Positions 14,401 through 20,115 of a stretch of 34,492 nt of DNA are shown in pieces (position 1 is the stretch's first letter; each line of letters starts with the position of its first letter). The notes beneath the pieces were generated by a model that ran no database searches, was not told the DNA's origin, and saw only the letters and a list, made by a program, of their open reading frames with translations. A program made the translations under genes and the position numbers. This DNA is from a virus: positions 1-34,492 of the IMG/VR virus record IMGVR_UViG_3300027747_000545; one strand, given 5' to 3'.

Positions 14401-16883
14401 TTCTCGATAAAAAGAAGAAGCATGAAGACCGTGCCTTCTGCCCCAACGGCGACGGTGGCGGCGTCACAAACACGTGCGGCAAGGGCATCGGCATAAACGA
14501 CGCGGAGCAGGACTTCACGGGACAGATTCTCTCCGGCGAGAAGACTATCGAGACTCGCGTGCCAAACTCTCTCAAGCCATACATCGGCAAGACTGTTGGA
14601 ATCGTCCGCACCGGCAAGGGCAAAGCCACTCTCGTGGGAGTGATGAAAATCGGCGAGCCGAAGTTCTATAAGACTCGCAAGGAGTTCGATGCCGACTACG
14701 ACAAGCACAGGGTGGGCAAAGACTCGCCGCACTACATCGGACCAGAGGGGAAGTACGGATACCCTCTCTCTGAGGTGAAGCCGGTCAAGCCTCGAACGCT
14801 CGACACGAAGGGGCACGTGGCTCGCGTGATTGCTAAGTCGGTTAAGACTCGTGAATTGACGATCGAGTTTGATCTGGGCGGCGAGTCGCCGGAGGAGCCG
14901 AATACAGAGTCTCGCGGCGACGCCCCCGCCCCGAAGAAAGACAAGATCAAAGGCAGCGACGTCAACGACGAAGGCTCCGCTAAGAACAAGTCTGGAGACA
15001 TCTCTCTGAACGAGAGCATCATCGCCTCGCTGAAGTCGAAGGCCGAGGAACACAACGCCGCGATGCGAAAAGCCAAGAAGCCGTCGTGGACTCACGTTAG
15101 CCTGCCCGCGTTGAAGGCAGTCTATCGTCGAGGTGCTGGAGCTTTCTCGACGAGCCATCGTCCGGGCATGACTCGCGACCGATGGGCACTTGCGAGGGTG
15201 AATGCGTTCCTGACTCTTGCCCGGAGAGGCAGGCCAGAGAACGCGAAGTACACGACTGACAACGACCTTCTTCACTCCAGCCATCCGAAGCACAGCAAAG
15301 AGTCCCGCTCCGACGACTGCGGTCGCGACGACGACGGTCGTTTCTCCTCCGGCAACAAATGCGGCGGCTCTGTCGATATGCCGAAGGAAGACCCTCGTGG
15401 CCGGATGCGGTACGACAACGGCGTTCAGACGGACGCCGCCCGGAAGCTGTACCAAATGGGATCGTCCGAGAAGAAGCTCAAGGGTCTGGTTGACGCGATG
15501 GGCGGCGATCCAAAACACACTCGCGTCGATATCAATCCGCCCAGCCTGAACATCTCTGTTGCCGACAGTGATGGAAATAAACTCTTCCACATCGATTTTG
15601 AGAACGGAAGGGCGAGGCTCTATCCAGCCAAAGACCTGACCACGGGCGAGACCGCCAATATCAAGAAAGCGGCTGGCGAAGCGTTTGGCGGGCGTCAGTC
15701 TGACAACACAATCAAAGTCTTCAGCAAGGCAGAAGACATGAAGAAGTGGGAGTCTGAGAACGCTGCCAAGATCAAGAAGTGGGAAGACAAGTACAGGTTC
15801 TCAACGCTTCTCCCGCCGCACCAGAGGCCGAAGAAGTGGGAGCGTTCGATTGACGCAAAGCACGCGTCTCTGCTTGCGTTTGCCCAGTCGCGTGGCTTCT
15901 GTCCTAACGGCGAGGGCAACGGAGTCACGAACACGTGTTCGTCGAAGGATGGTGGTTCAGAACTTGCCAGAATCCCGAAGTCTGCCGGTCCGTCTCTTGA
16001 TCCATACGATGCACCAATCTCTGAGGAGGCTGGCACGGACGTTCACTCCAAGCTAGTCCTTTCAAACACGCCTCGGCTTCTGGAGATACCCGGAGCAATT
16101 CACAACAACTTTATTCACGGCAATTCTCGTGCAAATGTCGGCTTCATGCACGAAACACTCGAAAGTGTCGGATACCCAACGGCGACCTGTTCTCAGATCG
16201 CCAAGGCGGCATCGCCGATGGCGAGCGACGGAGACTACGACCGGGCGAGGGCCGCGATCCTGATGGGACAATTTGTCGCCTCGGCGCATGATCATCCAGC
16301 CATCGCGGCGTCTCCCATGAAGCTCGCCACGGACGCGGTGGTGAAAAAGGAGATTGGAAAGGAGGTTGGCTCAAGAGTTATCGACATTCCGGCCTACTTC
16401 ATGCCGCAGGACGGCATAATTCGTCTGAATTCGGCAGGAGCAATTCAGTTGGCTGATCGTGCGGCGTCTATTGCCGCAGGAGACTCGGATAAACACACGG
16501 CAGGCTGGTTCAGCACCAAGTCTCTGTCGCACTGCCTAGTCCACGAAGAGGGGCATCGCATCCATTTTGATGCACTCCGGAGTGATCTGGGCTTGTATAC
16601 TGGGACAGATCGCCCACTGTCGAAGATGGATATGTTCGCGCTCGGTCGGACCCTAGAGGTTGCCGAGGCAAAGGCGATTGTCCTTGCTCACTCGAACCCA
16701 GATGTTTTTAAGGCAATCGAGAAATTGTCTGGATATGCTTGCACTTCTCCGAGAGAAGCCGTCGCTGAATACTACGCCAAGGCGATCCTGACGGGGAAAA
16801 GAGACAAGCACCTCGATAAGTTTATGGATGCCATCGGTTTTCCGGTCGAGCGGCTTGGGCCACAAAAGAAAGCAAAGAAATGA
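11478..16883 (+). CDS. 1801-aa polyvalent protein: GFD module, HD/GQN module, ART, GNAT, ASCH, zincin
   Basis: ATG 11478 overlaps the previous stop (ATGA). The N-terminus is itself a linker unit: helix AARYASLIAFAQA then motif 9 (16-32). Then GFD copy 3 (about 72-334), motif 10 (347-363), an HDxxxH/GQN module (about 365-620), motif 11 (639-655), an ADP-ribosyltransferase (about 690-840), a GNAT domain (about 880-978), motif 12 (985-1001), ASCH (about 1005-1120), a basic helical module (about 1178-1274), variant motif 13 (1277-1295), a module shared with the next gene, motif 14 (1472-1488), and a zincin with HEEGH at 1689-1693. This domain set matches phage polyvalent proteins thought to be delivered with DNA to modify host targets. 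Delivery and substrates are inferred. Confidence 0.82.
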   Translation: MIAARYASLIAFAQARAFCPNGEGNGVTNTCGSKELSAPDKDSGGGSASFPETWDTDLSRVVRKGPLPPGLEKLSSFKLGPNATPRKVVKLSQEMGIKSPEQLVTIGACNVAGADVTINLLSSNALTARADVPVGGGHVEIDTTMRKGEDGPTIDYGLLDLDDTARTQAANDESFNRRVAGQMYEVMLSSMEAAEKAGFVSAKTVAEGYGSGYTNGKQTKFQGYRLWGRFGFDAKIPPRWFASVKDKGVDVHSALNPLDRDQLNNEGSVRLQQLLATKQGEQIWKKWGIALGLTFDFTNKASDGYLRYRKMLAASKRATVKRDFFEYVAGLEMREDPDLWNGFAEERAFCPNGDGGGVTNTCGPDQTAKSFPEGSKNLRDAVDSVAPAPEQVWDRSRGLAETPAPKQMDDIANEQTSHSGSPLTPEAEASYGSLVDEIGRQYEALTAAGLKARAWRGEGEPYGDPPGSTKPNSNKMREEVAKTGEFSFFMTDKGFGTGDATPNHPMLRETKYKTADGEPMIANDLFRVVHDMVAHVRGGYSFSTNGEYNGMLTHASTLPEAAWPALFAETFGQNAVYEKTKNYAPQNAYASKVGPEIIRSELKKRTKSSRASKSDSDEPLGYQHIKSRPDLLKSLVEKRAFCATGEGNGIDNSCGAKATSAPDKNSGGGSGSGDYDPGHFDIGPDPNGLTEKDLMYSPTVKWTQDHKSLVRDAVQSWKGSPTDMTLHVMSELKGDGTPGSGSGKIMRAQATALLTEVLDNGEPAPTLYRGASIPPEQDPSPLLGWTSKKSVAVAFAKKNNGEVYTLEGATGLDTSKIKAHGMGEAEWIVAHKVPDGYRGAKAEVASVPKPKWMGDVDASGTTNHGTWFLEKNTKQQPTPWRGDDEATTHVVSLVDGGGKVKAFAHADLSDERTSLYMNYSEVAGPHRGQGVYKSLLDSLSEKFRVVSDEEHNVAPAAKKAYESLGARLDRYGHYVLDKKKKHEDRAFCPNGDGGGVTNTCGKGIGINDAEQDFTGQILSGEKTIETRVPNSLKPYIGKTVGIVRTGKGKATLVGVMKIGEPKFYKTRKEFDADYDKHRVGKDSPHYIGPEGKYGYPLSEVKPVKPRTLDTKGHVARVIAKSVKTRELTIEFDLGGESPEEPNTESRGDAPAPKKDKIKGSDVNDEGSAKNKSGDISLNESIIASLKSKAEEHNAAMRKAKKPSWTHVSLPALKAVYRRGAGAFSTSHRPGMTRDRWALARVNAFLTLARRGRPENAKYTTDNDLLHSSHPKHSKESRSDDCGRDDDGRFSSGNKCGGSVDMPKEDPRGRMRYDNGVQTDAARKLYQMGSSEKKLKGLVDAMGGDPKHTRVDINPPSLNISVADSDGNKLFHIDFENGRARLYPAKDLTTGETANIKKAAGEAFGGRQSDNTIKVFSKAEDMKKWESENAAKIKKWEDKYRFSTLLPPHQRPKKWERSIDAKHASLLAFAQSRGFCPNGEGNGVTNTCSSKDGGSELARIPKSAGPSLDPYDAPISEEAGTDVHSKLVLSNTPRLLEIPGAIHNNFIHGNSRANVGFMHETLESVGYPTATCSQIAKAASPMASDGDYDRARAAILMGQFVASAHDHPAIAASPMKLATDAVVKKEIGKEVGSRVIDIPAYFMPQDGIIRLNSAGAIQLADRAASIAAGDSDKHTAGWFSTKSLSHCLVHEEGHRIHFDALRSDLGLYTGTDRPLSKMDMFALGRTLEVAEAKAIVLAHSNPDVFKAIEKLSGYACTSPREAVAEYYAKAILTGKRDKHLDKFMDAIGFPVERLGPQKKAKK
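11523..11573 (+). repeat. Cys linker motif 9, N type
   Basis: Residues 16-32 of the 1801-aa protein, RAFCPNGEGNGVTNTCG. It lies directly after the N-terminal helix, so the protein begins with a complete helix-plus-motif unit. SAPDKDSGGG follows. Confidence 0.9.
11690..12480 (+). other. GFD module, copy 3
   Basis: Residues about 72-334. Contains YEVMLSSMEAAEKAGF, GYRLWGRFGFDAKIPP and LLATKQGEQIWKKWG then LTFDF. It has diverged from copies 1 and 2 (the WW pair is IW and NG is WG), so this duplication is probably older. Confidence 0.6.
12516..12566 (+). repeat. Cys linker motif 10, N type
   Basis: Residues 347-363, RAFCPNGDGGGVTNTCG, preceded by DPDLWNGFAEE. It lies between GFD copy 3 and the HDxxxH module. 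Confidence 0.9.
12570..13340 (+). other. Module with HDxxxH ... GE...H ... ETFGQN signature
   Basis: Residues about 365-620. Polar, potentially metal-binding residues are clustered: H530-D531-x3-H535 in FRVVHDMVAHVRGGYSF, E547 and H554 in GEYNGMLTHAS, then E569, Q573 and N574 in ETFGQN. I recall similar HD...GE...H...ETrGQN patterns in uncharacterised phage and plasmid proteins. The arrangement suggests an active site, but no reaction can be assigned. Confidence 0.5.
13392..13442 (+). repeat. Cys linker motif 11, T type inside an otherwise N-type protein
   Basis: Residues 639-655, RAFCATGEGNGIDNSCG, preceded by PDLLKSLVEK and followed by SAPDKNSGGGSGSG. It introduces the ADP-ribosyltransferase. 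Confidence 0.9.
13545..14000 (+). other. ADP-ribosyltransferase (R-S-E type) domain
   Basis: Residues about 690-840 of the 1801-aa protein. The three classical elements are present in order: Arg769 in PTLYRGASIP; T786-S787 in LLGWTSKKSVAVAFA, the S-T-S strand with Trp at the first position; and E824-A-E826 in GMGEAEWIV, the ExE catalytic loop. The ExE form is typical of arginine-directed mono-ADP-ribosyltransferases that modify protein targets using NAD. Phage versions can be packaged in the virion (for example T4 Alt). The target here is unknown. Confidence 0.82.
14110..14415 (+). other. GNAT-type acetyltransferase domain
   Basis: Residues about 880-978. It has a beta strand VKAFAHADL, strand LYMNYSEV, the acetyl-CoA-binding turn HRGQGVYKSLLDSL (R927-G-Q-G930) and the typical late element AAKKAYESLGAR before a final strand YVLDK. 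It follows the ART domain directly, with no Cys motif between, so ART and GNAT may form one functional bead. Confidence 0.72.
14430..14480 (+). repeat. Cys linker motif 12, N type
   Basis: Residues 985-1001, RAFCPNGDGGGVTNTCG, identical in protein sequence to motif 10. It separates GNAT from ASCH. Confidence 0.9.
14490..14835 (+). other. ASCH-like domain
   Basis: Residues about 1005-1120. It begins with FTGQILSGEKTIETRVP, the usual ASCH start in which the protein binds an RNA-like ligand near an 'ILSGKKTIE.R' strand. IGKTVGIVRTGKGKATLVG and a YPLSEVKPV segment follow. ASCH domains are associated with RNA binding or cleavage and with modified nucleoside metabolism. Confidence 0.72.
15010..15300 (+). 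other. Basic helical module (VYRRGAGAFSTSHRPGM type)
   Basis: Residues about 1178-1274: LPALKAVYRRGAGAFSTSHR, PGMTRDRWALARVNAFLTL and YTTDNDLL. I recall this short conserved unit as widespread at the ends of phage head-gene proteins. Its basic character suggests nucleic-acid contact, but the function is unknown. Confidence 0.5.
15306..15362 (+). repeat. Cys linker motif 13, long variant (C-x13-C)
   Basis: Residues 1277-1295, RSDDCGRDDDGRFSSGNKC. Same D-C-G-x3-D-G-[KR]-F pattern as motifs 6 and 15. Confidence 0.8.
15390..15760 (+). other. Module shared with the following 305-aa protein (copy 1)
   Basis: Residues about 1305-1428: KLYQMGSSEKKLKGLVDAMG, LNISVADSDGNKLFHIDF, RARLYPAKDLTTGE and IKVFSKAEDMKK. 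The same order (helix with 'MG/LG', strand, DG turn, 'DF' strand, 'YP', helix) recurs at about 17320-17630. Confidence 0.6.
15891..15941 (+). repeat. Cys linker motif 14, N type
   Basis: Residues 1472-1488, RGFCPNGEGNGVTNTCS, preceded by the helix AKHASLLAFAQS, closely matching the N-terminal helix of this same protein. Confidence 0.9.
15990..16850 (+). other. Zincin metalloprotease-like domain
   Basis: Residues about 1505-1790, the C-terminal module. Zinc-binding HExxH is present as H1689-E-E-G-H1693 in HCLVHEEGHRIHFDAL, and a plausible third ligand Glu lies in SPREAVAEYYAKAIL about 65 residues later. A long helical region precedes it. It could process host proteins after delivery or cut the modular proteins themselves. 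Family-level assignment only. Confidence 0.7.
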
Positions 16884-17797
16884 TCATTCTTCCGAAGGAC
16901 GGCGAGACGCTTGCGAGCGTTCGCGATCTTCAAGACAAGGTCAACGCTGCTATGGGCCTTCCTCCGTCTCCCCCTTGGGGGTTCGACGGTGATTCGCAGG
17001 GCATGACTCCCGGAGGCGGCACGCCCGGAGGCTCTGGTCTTGCTGCCCGATACGCCAGCCTTCTCGCATTTGCTGAGTCTCGCGACTGCGGGCAGGACAA
17101 GGACGGCAAGTTCTCGAAGGGCAACACGTGTGCATCCGGCCTCGCCGCCGACGTCGCAAAGGGTGCCGCCTCTGGTGCAGTGCTGGGTGCGACGTCTGGA
17201 TTCTTCAAGACGTTCATTCCGCAAGTGGCAGCTACTGGTGCTGCCTACGGTGCCGTCGCTGGCGTTGTCAAAGGAATCTACGACAACAAGATGCGACCGA
17301 CGCGAGTATCTGGACGAATCAAGCAACTAGGTATGACCGACAAGGGAATCGCCAATATAGTCAAGGGGCTCGGCGGTAGCAGCAAGTCAGTGGCGAGCAT
17401 AACAGGCCGATCTCGAATGACTGTGAAAATCAAAGACGAAGACGGAAAGGTGACTCATGTCGTGGATTTCACAAAGAAGTCGCTGACGATCTACCCTTCC
17501 AAGGGAAGCAAGGAGCTTTCCGATTCGGAGCTTCAGGCAGTCAAGAACATCGCCGCGCAGAACGCTCCGAAGCAGACGAGTTTCTCGGTCAAAACAGACT
17601 CGCTCTCATACGCAAAGCGAATCGCCAGAAATGGCTTTGAGGTTGCCGCGAATAAGGCAGGAGTGCTAATCGCGACGGCCAGCATCGCTGGAACGTATCA
17701 AGCCGCTCCGGACGTGGTTCTTGGGATCACTGATCTTTTGATTGACACTCACTTCACAGACTCCTTCTACGGAAAAGCAAATGCAAAGCGGCGATAA
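16880..17797 (+). CDS. 305-aa modular protein with variant Cys motif and hydrophobic segment
   Basis: ATG 16880 overlaps the previous stop (ATGA). N-terminal helix (VRDLQDKVNAAMG), a Pro/Gly linker, then the repeated unit LAARYASLLAFAES plus variant motif 15 (res 68-84). A Gly/Ala-rich hydrophobic stretch follows (about 87-135, AKGAASGAVLGATSGFFKTF and AATGAAYGAVAGVVKG), able to insert in a membrane. A second copy of the module from the previous gene spans about 145-250, and another hydrophobic stretch (GVLIATASIAGTY) lies near the C-terminus. I do not recognise a family. The linker unit and shared module place it with its neighbours as a packaged accessory protein. Confidence 0.7.
   Translation: MIILPKDGETLASVRDLQDKVNAAMGLPPSPPWGFDGDSQGMTPGGGTPGGSGLAARYASLLAFAESRDCGQDKDGKFSKGNTCASGLAADVAKGAASGAVLGATSGFFKTFIPQVAATGAAYGAVAGVVKGIYDNKMRPTRVSGRIKQLGMTDKGIANIVKGLGGSSKSVASITGRSRMTVKIKDEDGKVTHVVDFTKKSLTIYPSKGSKELSDSELQAVKNIAAQNAPKQTSFSVKTDSLSYAKRIARNGFEVAANKAGVLIATASIAGTYQAAPDVVLGITDLLIDTHFTDSFYGKANAKRR
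17081..17131 (+). repeat. Cys linker motif 15, long variant (C-x13-C)
   Basis: Residues 68-84 of the 305-aa protein, RDCGQDKDGKFSKGNTC, after the helix AARYASLLAFAES. It is the last copy in the window. Confidence 0.8.
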
Positions 17798-17966
17798 GTG
17801 CCAGTGCAATGGATGTTCGGGCAGGATGGTCACCCGAAGCAGCCGCCAGAGTGGTGATCTTCAGGTGAGGTATCTCCGCTGCCAAGTCTGCGGTCATCAG
17901 GGACGCTGTATCGTTTCTGCCAACGACGTCCGGTCGATCTGCTGGCGTCGCACCAGTCCAAAATAG
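17781..17966 (+). CDS. Small zinc-ribbon protein (Com/Ogr-like)
   Basis: 61 aa from ATG 17781, preceded by GGAAAAG at SD distance and overlapping the previous gene by 17 nt; upstream in-frame starts lie deeper inside that gene. Cysteines form CQCNGC near the N-terminus and CQVCGHQGRC about 25 residues later, a CxxC-type ribbon with RMVTRSSRQSGDLQVRYLRC between them. This layout fits short phage zinc-finger regulators of the Com or Ogr/Delta kind, which bind RNA or activate late promoters. That role is inferred. It is the last gene before the terminator. Confidence 0.6.
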   Translation: MQSGDKCQCNGCSGRMVTRSSRQSGDLQVRYLRCQVCGHQGRCIVSANDVRSICWRRTSPK

Positions 17967-17990
17967 TGTTGTTTCATACAACACTTTCTT
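17965..17990 (+). terminator. Rho-independent terminator after the head/accessory operon
   Basis: Perfect 8-bp stem AGTGTTGT (17965-17972) / ACAACACT (17978-17985) with a 5-nt loop, followed by the T-rich tract TTCTTT. The stem starts at the last base of the zinc-ribbon stop codon. It is AT-rich and so of moderate strength, and it separates the accessory block from the capsid gene. Confidence 0.65.
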
Positions 17991-17991
17991 T

Positions 17992-18057
17992 GACCCTCCT
18001 CTTCGGGTCGCTTGTTCTTTGCCCGTAGTTTGAACGTGTCGCCACGCATCGCGTGGC
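17992..18057 (+). promoter_or_regulatory. Leader of the capsid gene with two further hairpins
   Basis: Between the terminator and the capsid ATG two more inverted repeats are visible: GACCC/GGGTC (17992-17996 / 18005-18009) and GCCACGC/GCGTGGC (18041-18047 / 18051-18057). The second is perfect and G/C-rich with a 3-nt loop. They could stabilise the capsid mRNA or be processing sites. I see no convincing -35/-10 pair here. Confidence 0.4.
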
Positions 18058-18091
18058 CGCATCGTCAAACCACCAGCAAGGAACACAGAGC

Positions 18092-19546
18092 ATGGAAGCC
18101 TCGGCCAAAGTCAAGAAGCTCCTCGACGAACTCGCCGCCGTCCTCGCAGAGATGGGCGCGGTTCAGGAGTCGGACACCGAGACTGCCGACCAGAACGAAG
18201 ACATGGCCGAGCAGAACGGCATGGACCCCGCCGACGAAGCGGCCGACCAAGTCGAGGACACGCAGGAAGTCGAAGGCGAGAAGCAGAAGAAGCTTCGGTG
18301 CCTGTGCGAGCGTGCCGAGAAGCTCCGCGACCAGATCACTTTCTACGAGACCGTCGCCGCCAAGGAGCTTGAACTCCGGGCCGTTCTCGACAAGTCCACT
18401 CCAGCCAAGATCGAAACTCGCAACTCCAAGGAGAGCCCCGTGAAGATTTCCCCGATCGCCCTTCCGGGCGCAGGCCGACTCAAGAATTTCAAGGGTCCGA
18501 ATGCCGAAGAGCGTGCCTACCGCGCCGGTCAGTTCTTCCGAGCCACCCTGCTGAAGGACGCCGAAGCCCAGCGGTGGTGCAAGGATCACGGCGTGGCTGA
18601 GTCGCGTGCCCTCAACGAAGGCATCAACGCTCAGGGCGGAATTTTCGTGAACGAGGAAGTTCTCAATGAGATCATCGTTCTCGTCGAGGAATTCGGTGCA
18701 TTCCCTGCGAACGCTCGGAACCTCACCATGAAGTCTGACACGCTTATTGTGCCCCGGCGGGTTGGCGGTCTGAAGGCCTATTTTGTCGGGGAAAATACGA
18801 GTGTTTCGGAATCTGACGCGAGTTGGGATCGCGTCCAGATGGTCGCCAAGAAGACTGCTGTCGCGAGCCGCATCTCGTCGGAAATCCTCGAAGACTCGTC
18901 CGTGCTGAACCTCGCAGATTATTTGACAGGCGAGGTGAGCCGAGCCGTCAGCGAACTAATCGATGTGTGTGCGTTCGTCGGGACGGGCAGCGGCGACCAC
19001 GGCGGTATCGTCGGTGTGGTCAACAAGATCACAGACGGCAATCACGCCGCTGGTGTGGTCACGGCCGGTAGCGGCGAGACCGGGGCTCAGACTCTGACCC
19101 TGAACTCGCTCATCGCTGCGGCCGGTCGCCTCCCGCTTTACGCGAGGGCTCAGGCCAAGTGGTATGTGAATCCTGCCGTGTTCGCTGCCAGCGTGCAGCG
19201 TCTGGGCCTCGTCAACAATGTCGGCATCGCTGGCGGTAACACGCCCGCAACCGTTTCGGCTGGTGCCGAGATGCGTTTGCTCGGATATCCAGTGGTTTTC
19301 GTGCATACGCTTTCCAACAACGTGTCGGCTGACCCCGGCGTCGTTAAGTTCCTCTTCGGCGACCTGTCGCTGTCGAGCTTCTATGCGACTCGTCGCGGCC
19401 TGACGATCAAGCAGTCCACAGAACGCTATGCCGAGCTTGACCAGACTTTGATCGTCTCAACCCTTCGCTGGGATGCTATCACTCACGATTGCGGTGACGC
19501 GAACCGTGCCGGTCCGATCGTGGCTCTCAAGACTGCGGCCTCCTGA
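18092..19546 (+). CDS. Major capsid protein, HK97 fold, with N-terminal delta domain
   Basis: Start ATG 18092, with AAGGAA 9 nt upstream, is preferred over the GTG at 18053 in the same frame. 484 aa. Residues 1 to about 115 are acidic and helical (EQNGMDPADEAADQVED, then KLRDQITFYETV), the expected scaffolding delta domain removed by the prohead protease; cleavage is probably near NSKESPVKISP. The rest carries the HK97 capsid pattern: GGIFVNEEVLNEIIVLVEEF, a P-domain strand with VPRRVGGLKAYFVGE, a long helix with SRISSEILEDSS, AFVGTGSGDHGGIVGVVN and a C-terminal GLTIKQSTERYAELDQ. It assembles the shell around the portal. Confidence 0.92.
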   Translation: MEASAKVKKLLDELAAVLAEMGAVQESDTETADQNEDMAEQNGMDPADEAADQVEDTQEVEGEKQKKLRCLCERAEKLRDQITFYETVAAKELELRAVLDKSTPAKIETRNSKESPVKISPIALPGAGRLKNFKGPNAEERAYRAGQFFRATLLKDAEAQRWCKDHGVAESRALNEGINAQGGIFVNEEVLNEIIVLVEEFGAFPANARNLTMKSDTLIVPRRVGGLKAYFVGENTSVSESDASWDRVQMVAKKTAVASRISSEILEDSSVLNLADYLTGEVSRAVSELIDVCAFVGTGSGDHGGIVGVVNKITDGNHAAGVVTAGSGETGAQTLTLNSLIAAAGRLPLYARAQAKWYVNPAVFAASVQRLGLVNNVGIAGGNTPATVSAGAEMRLLGYPVVFVHTLSNNVSADPGVVKFLFGDLSLSSFYATRRGLTIKQSTERYAELDQTLIVSTLRWDAITHDCGDANRAGPIVALKTAAS

Positions 19547-19594
19547 TAGTACGGAAACACTTGCTCCCTCAACTCCCTTAACAAGGACTAGATC

Positions 19595-20053
19595 GTGAAT
19601 CATATCGAAGGTACGAAGACGGTTGCGAAGGTTTCCGTGGCGGTTGCCACGAGCGGCACTCACTCGCATGAGATCGACACTCTCGGTGCCGACTACGCGA
19701 GCATCGACGTGGTGTTCAGCCAGTTCTCGGCTGCGACCACGAGCTATGCCAGCGTCCTGAAGCTCCAGCAGTCTGACTCTTCTGGCAGTGGTCAGGCCGA
19801 CGTGAGCGGCTACACCATCACCGCCGGTGCCGGTGCAACGACCGGCGGCACGGGTGCTGTGGCCCGGTTCAACGTCGATATGCGTGGCAAGAAGCGTTAC
19901 CTGACGGTCGTCGCGACCCCCGGTAATGCAGCTACGATCTCGACCGTTGCTCGCCTGAGCAAGACTGAGGATATGCCGATCACCGCCACCGCGATGGGTG
20001 TCAACGACCTCGTCCCGTCGGTCACGATCAACAAGCAGTTCCAGACTTACTAG
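19595..20053 (+). CDS. Beta-rich head-associated protein (decoration candidate)
   Basis: 152 aa from GTG 19595, with AAGGA about 8 nt upstream. The sequence is Thr/Ser/Ala/Gly-rich and predicted all-beta: VAVATSGTHSHEIDTLGADY, ASVLKLQQSDSSGSG, KKRYLTVVATPGNAATIS. It has no catalytic motif. Similar small proteins directly after the capsid gene are often decoration or head-stabilising proteins. It is separate from the capsid gene by a 48-nt gap with no clear terminator. Confidence 0.55.
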   Translation: MNHIEGTKTVAKVSVAVATSGTHSHEIDTLGADYASIDVVFSQFSAATTSYASVLKLQQSDSSGSGQADVSGYTITAGAGATTGGTGAVARFNVDMRGKKRYLTVVATPGNAATISTVARLSKTEDMPITATAMGVNDLVPSVTINKQFQTY

Positions 20054-20083
20054 TCCACGGACGGACGACACGGGCAAGGATGC

Positions 20084-20115
20084 CCAAGCCTATTTTCACT
20101 TCAGGAGGGGCTTGG
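20084..20115 (+). promoter_or_regulatory. Hairpin presenting a Shine-Dalgarno in its loop
   Basis: CCAAGCC (20084-20090) pairs perfectly with GGCTTGG (20109-20115). The 18-nt loop contains AGGAGG (20103-20108). A smaller hairpin GGGCA/TGCCC (20072-20076 / 20081-20085) competes for some of the same bases. The arrangement could tune translation of the downstream glycosyltransferase-like gene. Confidence 0.45.

Noticed and set aside
14364-15590. 408-aa open frame on the - strand
   Set aside because: It is antisense to the GNAT, ASCH and following modules. Its protein is Val/Leu/Arg/Ser-rich as expected from reading the complement of G/C-biased codons, with no family signature.
2386-17131. Cys motifs as a DNA-level repeat array or CRISPR-like element
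   Set aside because: Spacing is irregular (hundreds to thousands of bases), copies differ at codon third positions, and all are in frame within long coding regions.
18053-18091. GTG start 13 codons upstream of the capsid ATG
   Set aside because: It falls within the leader hairpin and has no SD, while ATG 18092 has AAGGAA at good distance.
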